Positions 1 to 10,495 of a stretch of DNA of 64,000 bases are shown here, piece by piece (position 1 is the first letter of the stretch; every line of letters begins with the position of its first letter). The stretch is taken from assembly GCF_040954835.1 (NCBI RefSeq), contig NC_090709.1:43284490-43348489 (forward strand), in the 5' to 3' direction. The translations under genes were made by a program, and so were the position numbers. The DNA is from Lepisosteus oculatus. Its lineage: Eukaryota > Chordata > Actinopteri > Semionotiformes > Lepisosteidae. Below the pieces are notes generated by a model. The model saw only the letters and a program-made list of their open reading frames with translations, was not told the DNA's origin and ran no database searches.

Positions 1-111
1 CATATGTTTAGCAATAATATTATTTATGGTACCTGAAAGTTTCAGGTTGTAGCACAAAGCTAAGGTATGCGTATACGTGATCTGACAACTGGAATCAATT
101 TCCTGTCGTTA

Positions 112-210
112 AACTCTGTTTATTTTTAAGTTGAGGCCCAGGATCCAAATCTTCAGTTCTGATTTTTTAAAGTGATATCTTTCCTTCCTGTCGTGGAAGT
201 CACACGATGT
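112..210. repeat. Short segment repeated in inverted orientation near 43.8 kb
   Basis: This stretch reappears as its reverse complement at about 43776-43863, immediately 5' of a tRNA-Tyr gene there. The shared core runs through GATATCTTTCCTTCCTGTCG. It suggests that the inverted duplication joining the left part of the window to the 40-44 kb region once extended further. The remaining bases from 1 to about 570 show no gene that I can recognise; a short open frame at 231-488 has no recognisable features. Confidence 0.6.
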
Positions 211-574
211 GAGCAATTGTTTTTTTTACGTTGCGATCCAAAGAGCCTCAGACGCACAGTCTAACAGTAACCAAACCAGAATGGATTCTGCTGGGAGCCG
301 GGCTGAGCTCATTCTCACTCCCTGTGCTGAAAACAGAATTAGCTCTTCCCCGAACATCGTCTACAGATCACTTGTGCGCTTTTAACCTTCTCGCAGCTAC
401 GGGCGAGACTGACGCTCATGATATGAAGGCACCCGCTGGAACACATTCTCTAACTCTCACAATCGCGACAGACTTCGCTTTTTTTTAAAAAAGTAGATAT
501 AGCCCTGAAAAAAGCATTAGCTTTATCAGTTTTTACATTAATCTATTTTGAATCAAAGTTTGATTTTTTTATTG

Positions 575-870
575 CATTTTACATTATAATAATAATAATT
601 ATCATCATCATCATTATTGCTTACACTTATATAGCGCTGTTCTGGATACTCCACTCAATGCGCTTTACAGGTAATGGGGACTCCCCTCCACCACCACCAT
701 TCTCCTGAATGATCACAGGACCTCGGTTTTACGTCTCAGCCGAAGGACGGCACCTGTTTACAGTTTAGTGTCCCCGTCATTGTACTGGGGTATTAGGACC
801 CGCATGGACCGCAGGGTATGCACCCAGCGACAGAAACCAGATGTGTGTCGGGCTCGGCTGTGAGCAGGAC
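575..870 (+). repeat. SINE-like dispersed repeat
   Basis: An AAT/ATC-rich microsatellite (about 588-618) is followed by a block with TTATATAGCGCTGTTCTGGA and GCGCTTTACAGG, which I recognise as a motif common in dispersed short repeats of fish genomes. No protein frame is present. The family name is not certain; the assignment rests on recalled similarity only. Confidence 0.4.
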
Positions 871-872
871 AA

Positions 873-920
873 TGACGTCACGGGGAAAAAGTAGAGGAAA
901 TCAAAACGGTTCTATAAAAG
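873..920 (+). promoter_or_regulatory. CRE plus TATA-like motif pair
   Basis: A perfect cAMP-response-element palindrome TGACGTCA (873-880) lies 32 bases before TATAAAAG (913-920). The spacing resembles a compact RNA polymerase II promoter, or a type 3 polymerase III promoter. Only a degenerate tRNA-Gln-like sequence follows and no reading frame is convincing, so activity is uncertain. Confidence 0.3.
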
Positions 921-921
921 A

Positions 922-985
922 CCTGTGTCAGCTGTTGGTTTGCAGTCTGGACTCTAAATCCTCCGATCCGATTTTAAATCTCTCT
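922..985 (+). pseudogene. Degenerate tRNA-Gln-like sequence
   Basis: The stretch TCTGGACTCTAAATCC resembles the anticodon arm of vertebrate tRNA-Gln(CTG), followed by a T-arm-like CCGATCCGATTTTAAATC. The 5' half and acceptor stem are not recognisable. The anticodon position reads CTA rather than CTG. This is a weak call, probably a decayed tRNA-derived sequence. Confidence 0.3.
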
Positions 986-1630
986 AATACCTGAGCGGCT
1001 TCTTCCGAGTATTTATTCGTATACTTATTAGTAGTATGAAGGATGTGACAAATTTATGATTTCTTGGAACAAAATGGTTTTAATTTGCATTCGAAATGAA
1101 GCGGAATTTTAGCGCGACACACAAACCCTTTGTCTTTTTTAGATAGTGATTTTTAAACAGATATAAATGTAGAAAACGTGTTTTATTTTAGCACTACAAT
1201 AGCAGGGTCAGTGGCGTAATGAATAACGCGTCAGGACTTCCATCAGAAAATTATACTGTAGGTTGGACTGCCGTCTGGCTTGTTTCGTTTATACCACTTA
1301 CATTCTTTTATATAAATGAACTCCACCTGAAAGCTATAGAACACACTTTAGGTAAGTTGTCTGCAGCCTCATGCGAATTTCAACAACTTACCCAAAACAC
1401 TGTACTGTCTGGAGTTCAGCTCCAGCTCTGAACTCAATTGCAATGAAAAACCATGCGTAACAAAACTGGAGAACAGCTGAACTTGTGCTCAGTTCGGTGA
1501 TGAGGGTTCAGAACTGTCCTTGTTGTAATTAGCACGAACTGCACAGGCTCTGAATCAGACCATGTCAATTAGTCTGATCAGTGTAGGACACGTTAATGTA
1601 GAATTATTAATAGGCTTATTAGTTAGTTAG

Positions 1631-1658
1631 TTAGTTCAGGTTTACCCACCTGAACTAA
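1631..1658. repeat. Perfect 11-bp-arm hairpin
   Basis: TTAGTTCAGGT, a six-base loop TTACCC and ACCTGAACTAA form a perfect inverted repeat. It follows a stretch (about 1390-1560) rich in AATTGCAA-like motifs resembling those in the Harbinger remains at 21-23 kb. It may mark a small non-autonomous DNA element. From about 1660 to 2180 I see nothing else I can name. Confidence 0.35.
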
Positions 1659-2184
1659 TGTAGAATTATTACTTGGTCTGTCTCTTGTTTGTATATAAAT
1701 GAATGTCTCTGACAACTTAATGTTAGTTTTACGATGTAGGTCAGGCGTTGACATATGCACGAGTATACGAAATGTCTCACTCCTGATTCAACTCATGTTC
1801 TATAGGAGATTGGCGATTCCTCCTGTTTCTCGTACAACCATATCAGAACAGAAGACTGTGTCACCCATCTGTGATTCAAGATCGACTCGCATCTTTATCC
1901 CTTTTTTGTTCGTGATCATTATTTTCTTTAGTTATGATCAATATTGAACTTTTTTTAAATGAAATGACAATAATCAAACATGCAGGCAGATTTTTGAAAA
2001 GTATTCGGAATTGACAGGATGCCCCTTTGGAACAGTCGTCAGAAAATGTGAGAAAATGAAAGTTATGTAAGCTCTCACACAAAGCATTGAAGATTGGAAT
2101 CTGAGTGTAAAAAAGCTACCCGTCTCCCAATGATAGGCAGGGATACACACCATGACTCGAATAGACTCAGCGAACTTTAACACC

Positions 2185-2690
2185 TATGATATTACGAGTG
2201 CTTTGCACGTGTCGAATTTCAAGAAGGAACTACTACAACAGTTTGAACATAATTCAATACCACCGGCAAAGTCCAATACCGGCAGCTTCTGAGAAAATAA
2301 TGTTCACTCATGGAATTTGGTCTTTGAATGGCTGGCGGGAAAATTCATTTATACTCCTTTTGCACCCTCAGCTGAAACATGTTAAAATAACAACGCAGAT
2401 TTGTTGGAGAACCTGACAAGAATGATTGGGTTAGTACTGTATGTATTCTTGTATATTTACTTTAATTTTAATATAAATGTAAACATGCATGCTGTATAAG
2501 CTATTGTAATTTTAAAATATGTTAGCTGAGGATGCGAGGGGGGCTATTATACCTTGTGAAACACGCAAGGAACCGTAAAAAAGGCTGATATTTGAATAAA
2601 ATTGGCGATCACAAGAAAACCACAATTTATGTGGTATTATCATCAATATCCTTCAAAATCGACGTTCAAATGAAGGATTTGAAGAAACTA
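2185..2690 (+). repeat. Copy of the Asn-headed dispersed repeat, lacking its tRNA head
   Basis: This matches the body of the repeat family best seen at 38.1-39.1 kb. Shared landmarks are CGGGAAAATTCATTTATACTCC-like and TTTTAAAATATGTTAGCTGA-like strings, then GGCTATTATACCTTGTGAAA and a tail running to the AAGGATTTGAAGAAAC motif. No protein frame is conserved between copies. The tRNA-Asn head is absent here. Confidence 0.65.
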
Positions 2691-2969
2691 TGAAAAAAGC
2701 AATAGTAGTAGGAGAGGATTTTGATTTTTGCTCTTCAAGTCAGTAGATCGACGTAGAGTTGCGCCCCTACAAACAGCACAAAGGATGAAACCCACCTCCT
2801 TCGTTATTGCTATGTTTGTGCCGGTGAAAGTAGCGTTTGTGCTATTGAAAGCATCTCGGAAGGTGAAGGTGCAGTCACTTCCACATGTCATGATATCATT
2901 AGATCCGACGACAAGAGCTGAAGCCCCCCAGTCCAAGCCAGCAATGTGAGGAAGATGAACATGGAGGAA

Positions 2970-3051
2970 GGTAGCGTGGCCGAGCGGTCTAAGGCGCTGG
3001 ATTTAGGCTCCAGTCTCTCTGGGGGCGTGGGTTCGAATCCCACCGCTGCCA
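2970..3051 (+). tRNA. tRNA-Leu(TAG)
   Basis: An 82-base cloverleaf of the long-variable-arm class. The acceptor GGTAGCG pairs with CGCTGCC and the discriminator is A. The anticodon stem CTGGA/TCCAG closes a loop with TAG. The A box (GTGGCCGAGCGG) and B box (GGGTTCGAATCCC) are intact. No intron. It is isolated, and a T-run follows about ten bases downstream. It looks functional. Confidence 0.93.
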
Positions 3052-4803
3052 AATGTTAGTGTTTTAAGACCTGCAATACGATCAGTAAAAGTGCTTTTTG
3101 TTAGGCTGCAGGAGGTGTTAAGAGATAGACTTTCTAAAAGACAGGCTTAACATCAAGGCAGAAAAAAAATTTTGTTTTCTCAACAGAAATTCTCTTTGGC
3201 ACGTTCAGCTTTATGTAGGGAACAACATCTGCCAAGATCACTTTTGAGGCAGTGCACATGATAGTGTACCGGCAAGTACAGTACATTTAATATTGGCTGT
3301 GGTGGTGAGCTGCTTTTGTCTGTGAAACTTTTAATTCTTCACGCCGAATTGTTGGCAGGGGTAAAGCTTATTAAATCTTTGAACATAGCGCTCCATCAGA
3401 AGTACTTTGTTCGTGATCAAAAGAGATCAGAGGATTAACTTCATGAATTCACATAGCATACCTTACAGGAAAGATTTAAAAGGGGAATTGATTGTGCTTC
3501 CTGATGTTGTTCCTGTGGTTTCTTTGGATACAAAGGTGAATGTTCTTTGACATTCTGCTAGAGTATCCACTGGGTGAGCTTTATCAATTAGCTCGGATAG
3601 GTCATCGGTGCTCCGTCTCCGGAAAATAATCAGCACTGTCGATCACGAGTTTACAGATTTCTCCAAATAACAACTATACATTTTAACCCAGCGGTTAGCA
3701 TTCCTTCAATCCAATAGTTTTACTCTGGGTAAAAAGCAGCGCAATCTACAGAGAGATGATATTCAAATATTTCAACGTTCTTATTGGATTACCTGTATGG
3801 AGATATTGCTCAGAATTCCCAATATGATTTTGAGTTCAGTTTTGCTTTACTACTTTCAGAGTCTTTTATTGACCTTGCTGAAGCAGAGAAATGACATAAT
3901 CACAAATGCGACCTACCTGTGCTGCTGTTTCTGGTTAATAATTATTATTGCGAGGAAAAAAAAACAGCTCCTTGCATTAAGAGCAAGAGCAACCAAGTTG
4001 TTGAGTTGGGTTTTTTCCGTGGTGCTCTTCCTCAGATGCAAAGTTATTTGGCGAGCAAGGACCTCTGAGAAGGAGCCTGAATCCGTCAAGAACTCTGAAA
4101 TTCTAATATCGCACTACCGTCTTGTGTACAGAGATCTGCTTCTTCCTTTTTGAGTGTTTTGGTGTTTAAGAGCACACTTCCTACCTCGAATGTTAGTTTC
4201 AGGAGATGTGTTACCAGATCACAGATCATCTTGAAAAGATTTGGGATGCACTGGCTCAGTTATTTGAAGGAACCTATACCACCAACGCACTTCTGAGAAG
4301 CACCTGCACATTTTCGCAATCCTCTCTCTCACCTACAAAGTTATGAAGACACAGACGACCAACAAAAACTAATTTGATTCACTCAATTATTTGTCCATCT
4401 CTAAAGCCTGTGTGTATTGACTAGGCAATTCAAAAGCACATATTAAATAAGAACACGATCCTTCTTGTTACCATTCACGTGGTTGGAGCGTTGTTTCGCC
4501 CTTTAACATTCTTCTACAATATTTACAAAAGGGCTTTATCACTGGAGTTGTGTGCATCAGTCCATGAACATCAACTGTACTGCTGTTTTTCTATGCGTAA
4601 TTTAATTGCAAGCACTTAAAAGATGCAAAAAGGTTTCAAAGAAAACATAATTGAAAGACAGTCGAGTAAGGAGGTAGAAAAACGCACTCCCCCATTGAAG
4701 AATCAACCACCGTCGCCCATGTGACTGGATATAAAAATAAATTGTGGATTGTGGTCAGTAAACATATGCACATCTTTAAGTCAGTTCCACCATCTGTGCC
4801 ATA
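3052..4803. other. No recognisable gene
   Basis: About 1.75 kb of AT-rich sequence. A 118-codon open frame at 3797-4153 has no recognised domain and no supporting context. I see no tRNA, repeat terminus or transposase motif here. Confidence 0.4.
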
Positions 4804-4875
4804 GGGGATGTAGCTCAGTGGTAGAGTGCATGCTTTTCATGTATGAAGTCCTGAGTTCAATCTCTGGCGTCTCCA
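4804..4875 (+). pseudogene. tRNA-Ala-type sequence with TTC anticodon
   Basis: The 72-base sequence follows vertebrate tRNA-Ala closely: acceptor GGGGATG with GTCTCCA, A box TAGCTCAGTGG, and anticodon stem GCATGC...ATG. The anticodon position, AGC in tRNA-Ala(AGC), reads TTC here. The B box is altered to GAGTTCAATCTC. Either it is a tRNA-Ala pseudogene or a SINE head, or a chimeric tRNA with an Ala body and a Glu anticodon. Decay is the simpler reading. Confidence 0.6.
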
Positions 4876-5499
4876 GATGTCTTATATTATTGTGCTCACA
4901 TCGCAATCTTCTGTTGAGTAAGAACTCTTTGCTCGTGTTCATAGAGAGCCAGGTTTACACAATTAAATTCAGTCACACACGAAGTGCTACAGTCTTGCTC
5001 TGCTGTTTTAAATGTACCTCCAAAGCATTTCGTTGTGTTAACTACCAAATGATTTGAACTAATTTTACGTCATATTCAGGAAATCCAGAGAAGGTCATCA
5101 GACTTTTAGTGGCTGTTGAAGAAAACACCTGTTGAATCTCACCAGGGATTTCTTGAGAGATCATTCAGCGAGCAAGTCCTCCCTCTGGACTCCAAATATT
5201 TTGGGTTAAACTGTTATTCACATACTCTAACGAAGAGAAACGTTAGTGTCTTCCGGTGTGTGAGCCCATTTCTAAAAAAAAAAAGTTATATAAATTGAAT
5301 TGTTCTACTTTTTAGGCTTGCATAGTCTTATTAATATTTCAGTTAAATCTTTTTTTCTGTAGTAACATCAGTTGATATTAATATTAGTCCTGATTTATAA
5401 TTTTTTTGTCATGGTTGATCTTAAATAATTTTGTATTTAGTTTCAGTTTTGAAAAATCATGCAGAGAAGCTACCAAAACTGGTAATGTTCATATAATGT
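4876..5499. other. No recognisable gene
   Basis: AT-rich sequence after the tRNA-Ala-like locus. The short frames here have no recognisable features, and I find no repeat terminus. Confidence 0.35.
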
Positions 5500-6262
5500 G
5501 TAATGCAATAGCAGCATTTTGGGTTGAAAACAAAAAGTATATCTTGGTATGAATCCTAACACTTCATAGACAGCGTTCTAGGACTTCTCACTTCAGATAA
5601 AGTTGTCAATACATCATAGATTTCTACTCAATCAATATCAGCAGTGTTATCGCTACCGAACGCTAAATATAGATCCTGGCAATACTTCGTGAGATCTTCG
5701 TAAGAAAATCCAAAATACTACGGAAGGAATCAAATTTATATGTTTCTTTGGATCGAGAAGATGATCATTATGAGACTCAAAACATGCCTGTCTTTTCTTT
5801 TTTCGAGGACAAATGGATTATTGAGGTGTAAAGATGGGTTCAAAACCAAAATCACCTGCTATCACTGCTGTTTCTTCAAATCCTTCAACTGATCATCGAT
5901 ATCGAGGAATAATATATAGTTTCTTCAAATCCTTCAACTGATCATCGACATAGAGAAATAATATTATACAATTGTGGTTTTCTGTTAATTGCCAATTTGA
6001 CTAATTACATCTTCGTTTACAGATGTCTTGCATGTATCACAAGGTATAATAGTCGTCGTGCGTCCTCAGTTAAAATGTACGACAAAAGTACAACATTTAT
6101 GGTTACATCCATATTAAAATGAAGGTAAATATACCAAGATATTAAAATACAATTGTACAGTCCTAACTTAATAATGCCTGTGAAGTTTTCCAACAAATCC
6201 GAACTGTAATTTTGAAATATTATAGCTGAGAATGTAAAGAGAGTACAAAGATCAAATTCAAT
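5500..6262 (-). repeat. Asn-headed repeat family, reverse copy
   Basis: This reads as the reverse complement of the 38.4-39.1 kb copy, including the tail motif GTTTCTTCAAATCCTTCAAC, which appears twice here (about 5873 and 5920), and the CTAACACT...TCTAGGACTTCTCACTTCAG segment. A hAT element begins immediately to its right, so the copy appears cut at about 6262-6276. No coding potential is conserved. Confidence 0.6.
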
Positions 6263-6276
6263 GAGTGAAAATGCAC

Positions 6277-7464
6277 CAGTAGTTCTCTAAGCTGAGTTTC
6301 TTCCCTGAACATGACTTGCTTGCGAAGCACCAAGCAGCCTTGAATGGATCGCGGAAATCAAATATACAGTACAGATGGATTCAGAGTGTGCTTTCCAACT
6401 TTTGTGCAACATTTTCCTTTGATAGGGTGGAGTTGTCTTCACAATCTGGGTTAAATAAAAAGGAGTGACGTCAGTGTTAAACAGCTTTCCTTCTTGGAGA
6501 ACAATGGTACAAACTCAGATGCATTTTATCAAGTCGAGGTCATTCTCTTCGATAAATTCATTCAGAAGCTGAAATATGTGCTCTCCTGTAGTTCCTGTTG
6601 GTAGCGGTTTACAGAACAGAAAGTCTTCATGAGACATACCCTCAAACTCGAATCTAACGTAAACGAGCAAATTGGCCAAATCGACTACAGACTCATCTAA
6701 TTGCAGTGAAAAACATCTGCTCATCTTAACGCGCTCTATCAGTGTACTTTTGATATAATCCTTCATTTCAATAATTCTATAAATGACTGTGTCTTTCAGG
6801 GGGAGGGGGGCAGCAGGTCGAGCTGTTTAGCAGCTTTTTTTCCACACATAATACGTGTCAGCTCTTTTGCCAACGGTAAATAAGGTTCTTCAAAAATAGT
6901 GTAGCTTACCTGCTTTAGCAATCCGCAAGCTTTTTCCGCGTTTCCGTTTTTATTTCCGTATTTATTTAAAGTTTTTATTTCATGCGCATGGGAGCGAAAC
7001 ACAGAGACGCTCGGTGTATTTTTCTCAAATTCGAACAGTTCTTAAATATTTTTCTATCACGCTTTCGTGTGCTCACAAGATTGCCTGCGTTCGTAGCACG
7101 TATTTCTATGCATTCCTGTGTTTACAATGTTGGCATTGTTCCAAAATCACGCTAATTCTCCTTTCTCCCTATTTGCTGGAGATACAATAGCTTTTTTTAA
7201 ATACAATTGGTCACTTGCATCCGTAGCACGCATTCCTATAGAGTGGTATAGAATTACAGAGTATCTCTTGTGTCCACTGAAGTATTAGCACGCACTGTAT
7301 CGTAGTATGTAGCCTGCGTATTCGACAAGTATTAAAATACAAAATATGAAAACCCGTCCCGATTTTTCAGTGCACACTACACAGTTCCAGGGTCATTTGG
7401 CGTACCACCTGGTGGCACTCCACGTACCACTGCCGGTACGCGTACCACAGTTTGAGAACTACTG
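6277..7464 (-). mobile_element. hAT-type DNA transposon fossil
   Basis: The ends are inverted: CAGTAGTTCTCTAAGCTG at the left and, read on the minus strand, CAGTAGTTCTCAAACTGTGG at the right. CAGTGGTTCTCAAAC-type termini are characteristic of hAT elements. A 1.19 kb body holds a transposase fragment on the minus strand. A matching eight-base target duplication is not evident. It sits between a repeat copy and the start of the long inverted duplication. Confidence 0.75.
6515..7002 (-). pseudogene. hAT transposase fragment (ZBED5-like)
   Basis: Two consecutive minus-strand frames (6796-7002, then 6515-6766) encode pieces typical of hAT transposases of the ZBED5/FAM200 kind. The first has LPLAKELTRIMCGKKAAKQL. 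The second has FSLQLDESVVDLANLLVYVR, containing the first catalytic aspartate region (LQLDES), then a PLPTGTTGEHIFQLLNEF segment. The N-terminal BED finger and the C-terminal dimerisation region are missing. The frames are separated by about 30 bases and a frame change, so the gene is dead. Confidence 0.75.
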
Positions 7465-7735
7465 ATCTACAGTATCTATAAATCTCTTACACGTCATTTA
7501 CAATGGCTTTTCAACTAATAGCCCGTGCAGGGATCAAACCCTAACTGTTGGTACAGTACGAGTTGCGTAAGGCTCTGTAACGCGCAGATGAGAAACTAAC
7601 CTCTGCTTCTTCATTATATACACAGTGAGCTATATATGCGAGCTTACTGCCTCCTACGGGCTCTGTATTTGATTGCGGTACAAGACCGGCCGTGGAGATA
7701 AAGTGAGACGGGTGTGTACATTAAAAGGCTCATAG

Positions 7736-7792
7736 TGTCCCTGGGAGGGCTCAAACCAACACCCTTTTGGTTAACAACCGAACCACAAAGAC
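7736..7792 (-). pseudogene. Truncated tRNA-Asn(GTT) pseudogene
   Basis: Read on the minus strand, this shows GTCTTTGTGG at the 5' end, the anticodon arm with GTT, and GTTTGAGCCCTCCCAGGGAC at the 3' end. About 15 bases of the D arm are missing. The same truncated form is present at 43055-43111 in the inverted duplicate, so the loss predates the duplication. Confidence 0.75.
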
Positions 7793-8097
7793 TCATGTAC
7801 AGCTTAACACTTCTCGGTCTCAGTGAAAGTGATACACTCCGTAAAATTTCCAGAGATTCATTTATTTTTAAAGGAAAATCACCAACAGCGGCCGAGATCT
7901 ACTGGAGTTTTTTCATTCTATACTGCGATTTCTGAAGGGTACTCTGTGAAAATACGAGTTTTGACGAGAAGGGATGGACATATAAGGTCAAAAGGCTTGA
8001 GGAATTGAACCTTAAGGTGAAGACTGCGGGTTCAGTAGCAGCAGAACCTGATCAGTATCAGTTGACTCCGATATACTTTGAAAATGAACTTGGGGAT

Positions 8098-8128
8098 TTA
8101 GAGTCAGACGTGCTACCGTTGCACCATG
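8098..8128 (-). pseudogene. 5' half of a tRNA-Trp-like sequence
   Basis: On the minus strand, TGGTGCAACGGTAGCACGTC followed by TGACTCTAAATCC matches the D arm and anticodon arm of tRNA-Trp. The CCA anticodon position reads CTA. The T arm is absent. A sister copy lies at about 42720-42755. Confidence 0.5.
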
Positions 8129-8337
8129 GGGTACTTAATTAAAAAAAAATAGAAAAAAAATCAGTGTTCCTGGATCTGTAATTGAGAACAACACCTGCAC
8201 AAGAGCTGCGCAGGAAGAATAAAATGTGGTCTGTGAAGAAGAGACTCTCTTCGGAGAGCTGCGCTCTTCACAGGAGATTTTTTTTTTTGTGAAGCTGATT
8301 TGTCTCCTTTGGGAAATTCAACAGCTCTGACAACCGT

Positions 8338-8409
8338 GACTTCGTGGCGCAACAGTAGCGCGCCTGACTCCAGATCAGAAGGCTGCGTGTTCAAATCATG
8401 TCGAGGTCA
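8338..8409 (+). tRNA. tRNA-Trp(CCA)
   Basis: A 72-base cloverleaf matching vertebrate tRNA-Trp. The acceptor GACTTCG faces TCGAGGTC, the A box is TGGCGCAACAG, the anticodon arm CTGACTCCAGATCAG has CCA, and the B box is TGTTCAAATCATG. It differs from its partner at 42440-42511 by a few bases: CGCC for CGTC, and ATG for ACG in the T stem. It has slightly weaker pairing than that partner. Confidence 0.85.
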
Positions 8410-8945
8410 GCTGTTACTTTTTCAGGTTCTGCTGGTCCTGAACACGGAATTCACCCCATGCAGTTGAGTTCTATCTGTACACCACATAGATAATCAAAAC
8501 AAAATAGAGCAGTACAGGACACGCAGTGTGGAGCTCACACAGGCTTACAGTCTCCAGCATTGGAGTGGAGGGGAAAAAAGAACTTTGTTTTTTTTTTTTT
8601 TAAGAGAAAAGGCACAGTTCACATCTGCTTAACATCACGTCCAACTTTAGAGACAGCTACATCAGATAATGGAATCCCGGAAGTTTCAGATAACTTTTTT
8701 TAATACAGGTTCAAGCAAACCTGAAAGTTAATGAGTTTCCGGACACTTTTGTTTTATTAAAAAGTGTCTGAAGCCTGAAACTGTAATTTGAAAACAAAAC
8801 CCGCTATTGGACATTAGCAGGTGCTTTTTGTAACGATTTGCTATTTCATGCTGGAAAACAAAGGAAACAGACCCAACGTTTGCTTTCAGGTGCGGTTCAT
8901 TACATAATATACATCTATTACTGAGGAGCTTGAATAAAATTTACA

Positions 8946-9016
8946 CGAACCAGGTATAGGTCGAACCTACAATCTTATGATCCGGAATCAGACGCGTTGT
9001 TTATTAAACCGCTGGC
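8946..9016 (-). pseudogene. Degenerate tRNA-Arg(CCG)-like sequence
   Basis: On the minus strand the anticodon arm reads CTGATTCCGGATCATAAG, with CCG at the anticodon position. A T arm GTAGGTTCGACCTATAC and a 3' end CTGGTTCG follow. The D arm is altered (TTTAATAAACAACGC) and the T loop is short. It lies in the stretch missing from the opposite arm of the inverted duplication. Confidence 0.5.
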
Positions 9017-9652
9017 ATTTCACATGACCTGAATTCCCCCAAAGTGTGCTCAGCGCCGCTACTAGTCATGCACCGCTCCGTCTAAAATTTCAAAGTGAGA
9101 AACATGTGTTTTCTGATTTTTTATGAGTTTTAAAATATAATCTCTTTAAATCAGACAAGGGGTTTATGTTTCGCACTGAAATTCCGATTGACTGAGAATT
9201 CAAAGAAAGACTGTTTTCTTCCACAACACCGTATAATTATCACATCCACCAGACTCTCCAACCTCTCCAGATCTTGCTGGTCGAGCAATTGCTCCGATAA
9301 ATTACGTCACGTATCATGTTAAATCATTTCTTCTCAACACAACATTTCCTGGTGCACGTTTTCTCTATGAAAAAAAGATATTTTTCCGTTGCACGATTTC
9401 TCGTTTTTTATCAAAGCGTACAGAAATAAAAAAGAAGAAGAAATAGTGTCGCAAAAGAACTCTGTCGCCCTTGGGAGATGTCAAACGCATTGGACATGAA
9501 AATGGCAGATAAAAGCCAGTTCTCTTCGTTTCTCAGTGTCGGGGCTGCTATGTAAAAGAGGCAATTTGCTCTGAGCGCAGGTTTAGCGCTTACTGAACGC
9601 AGATGTCTCAGAGCGGTGTGTCCAAGCGGCTGTAAAAGGTGATGGGCACCCT

Positions 9653-9726
9653 GTCACTGTAGCCTAGTTGGTTAAAGCGCTTCTCTATTAAACAAAAGAA
9701 CCGAGATTCAAATCCCAGCCGTGTCT
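9653..9726 (+). pseudogene. tRNA-Thr-derived sequence with ATT anticodon
   Basis: TAGCCTAGTTGGTTAAAGCG and AGATTCAAATCCCAGCCGTG match the D arm and T arm of tRNA-Thr. The anticodon position, AGT in tRNA-Thr(AGT), reads ATT. Acceptor and anticodon stems have several mismatches. Related copies at 41420-41493 (minus, ATC) and 56839-56914 (minus, ATT) show that this is a dispersed family rather than a single gene. Confidence 0.5.
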
Positions 9727-9952
9727 TTCTTCCTATCTTGTAGTACAGAACGTATCATTTCGGGCAATCACAAAGGGCTTGATTTCGTTAAATGCATGTG
9801 TTCATTTCCTTTCTGGAAAACTTGTTTTTGATGAAATTCACACAGCTTGCGAAAAATGAAATTCAATTCTTGGTTATCAGTGCAGAAGAAATATTACAGG
9901 CTGGCAAAATAAACGGGAAGAGATTTTTTTTTAACCGAAAACTTATGATTCT

Positions 9953-9968
9953 GAAATGACCTTACCAG

Positions 9969-10010
<42 letters not shown>

Positions 10011-10027
10011 GAGTCCACCCAGGGATG
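9953..10027 (+). pseudogene. tRNA-Asn(GTT) with altered 5' end
   Basis: The anticodon arm TTCGGCTGTTAACCGAA and T arm TGGTGGTTCGAGTCCACC are perfect for tRNA-Asn. The first ~18 bases (TGACCTTACC) do not match the acceptor GTCTCTG or the 5' strand of the D stem. The intact counterpart is at 41101-41174 in the opposite arm. It heads a ~400-base dispersed repeat that continues directly downstream. Confidence 0.75.
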
Positions 10028-10430
10028 GGGATCTTTTGCGATGTAAACGTTGTCGTCAGTCGATTGGATTTCTCAGCGAAACCATAACCATTTTAATATT
10101 TGCAGGAAATGCGAGTGTTTAACACGTGTCAGGGTCACCGGGAAATGTCCAATAATGCCCAACATTGCAATTCCCCAGAAAACCATATTCACCCAAATAA
10201 TATTATCTTTGAATCTTCATTTATACTCCAGTTGAATCCTCTGCTGAAATATTTTAAAAATACAATGCAGGTTTGTTTGAGAACTTGACAAGCATTCTTA
10301 CAATAGCACTGTGCAGTTGGATTTTGATATTTTGACATATTTACCTTAATTTTAAACATAAATACTATACAGTCTATTGTAATTTTAAAATATGTTAGCT
10401 GAGGATGCAAAGGGGTGAAAGGGAAAGGTC
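10028..10430 (+). repeat. Body of Asn-headed repeat (unit A)
   Basis: It starts immediately after the tRNA-Asn 3' end and includes GATTGGATTTCTCAGCGAAA, ATTTGCAGGAAATGCGAGTG and TTTTAAAATATGTTAGCTGA. Its duplicate is at 12396-12798, the inverted copy at about 40700-41100, and another copy at 55127-55510. After the GAGGATGC motif it switches to a Penelope-like segment (AAAGGGGTGAAAGGGAAAGG) instead of the tail seen in the 2.2, 5.9 and 38.5 kb copies. Confidence 0.7.
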
Positions 10431-10495
10431 AGAGGGTATAGTAAAAACAAGGTTAGGATTGGTGGAGGTGGTAGGGGTGTTGATGGTTTTTCTCT

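Larger units (their letters stand above)
7480..10495. repeat. Left arm of a ~3 kb inverted duplication
   Basis: This block is matched in reverse complement by 40632-43362. Both arms carry tRNA-Asn, tRNA-Trp and Thr-type tRNA sequences in the same order. The left arm contains about 300 bases (roughly 8765-9055) with a tRNA-Arg-like sequence that are missing from the right arm; flanking bases on either side of the gap are continuous in the right arm. The outer end coincides with an endogenous-retrovirus remnant at 10496. Confidence 0.8.

Noticed and set aside
3797-4153. 118-codon plus-strand frame with hydrophobic stretches
   Set aside because: No homologous motif, no second copy and no supporting signals; AT-rich sequence gives such hydrophobic frames by chance.
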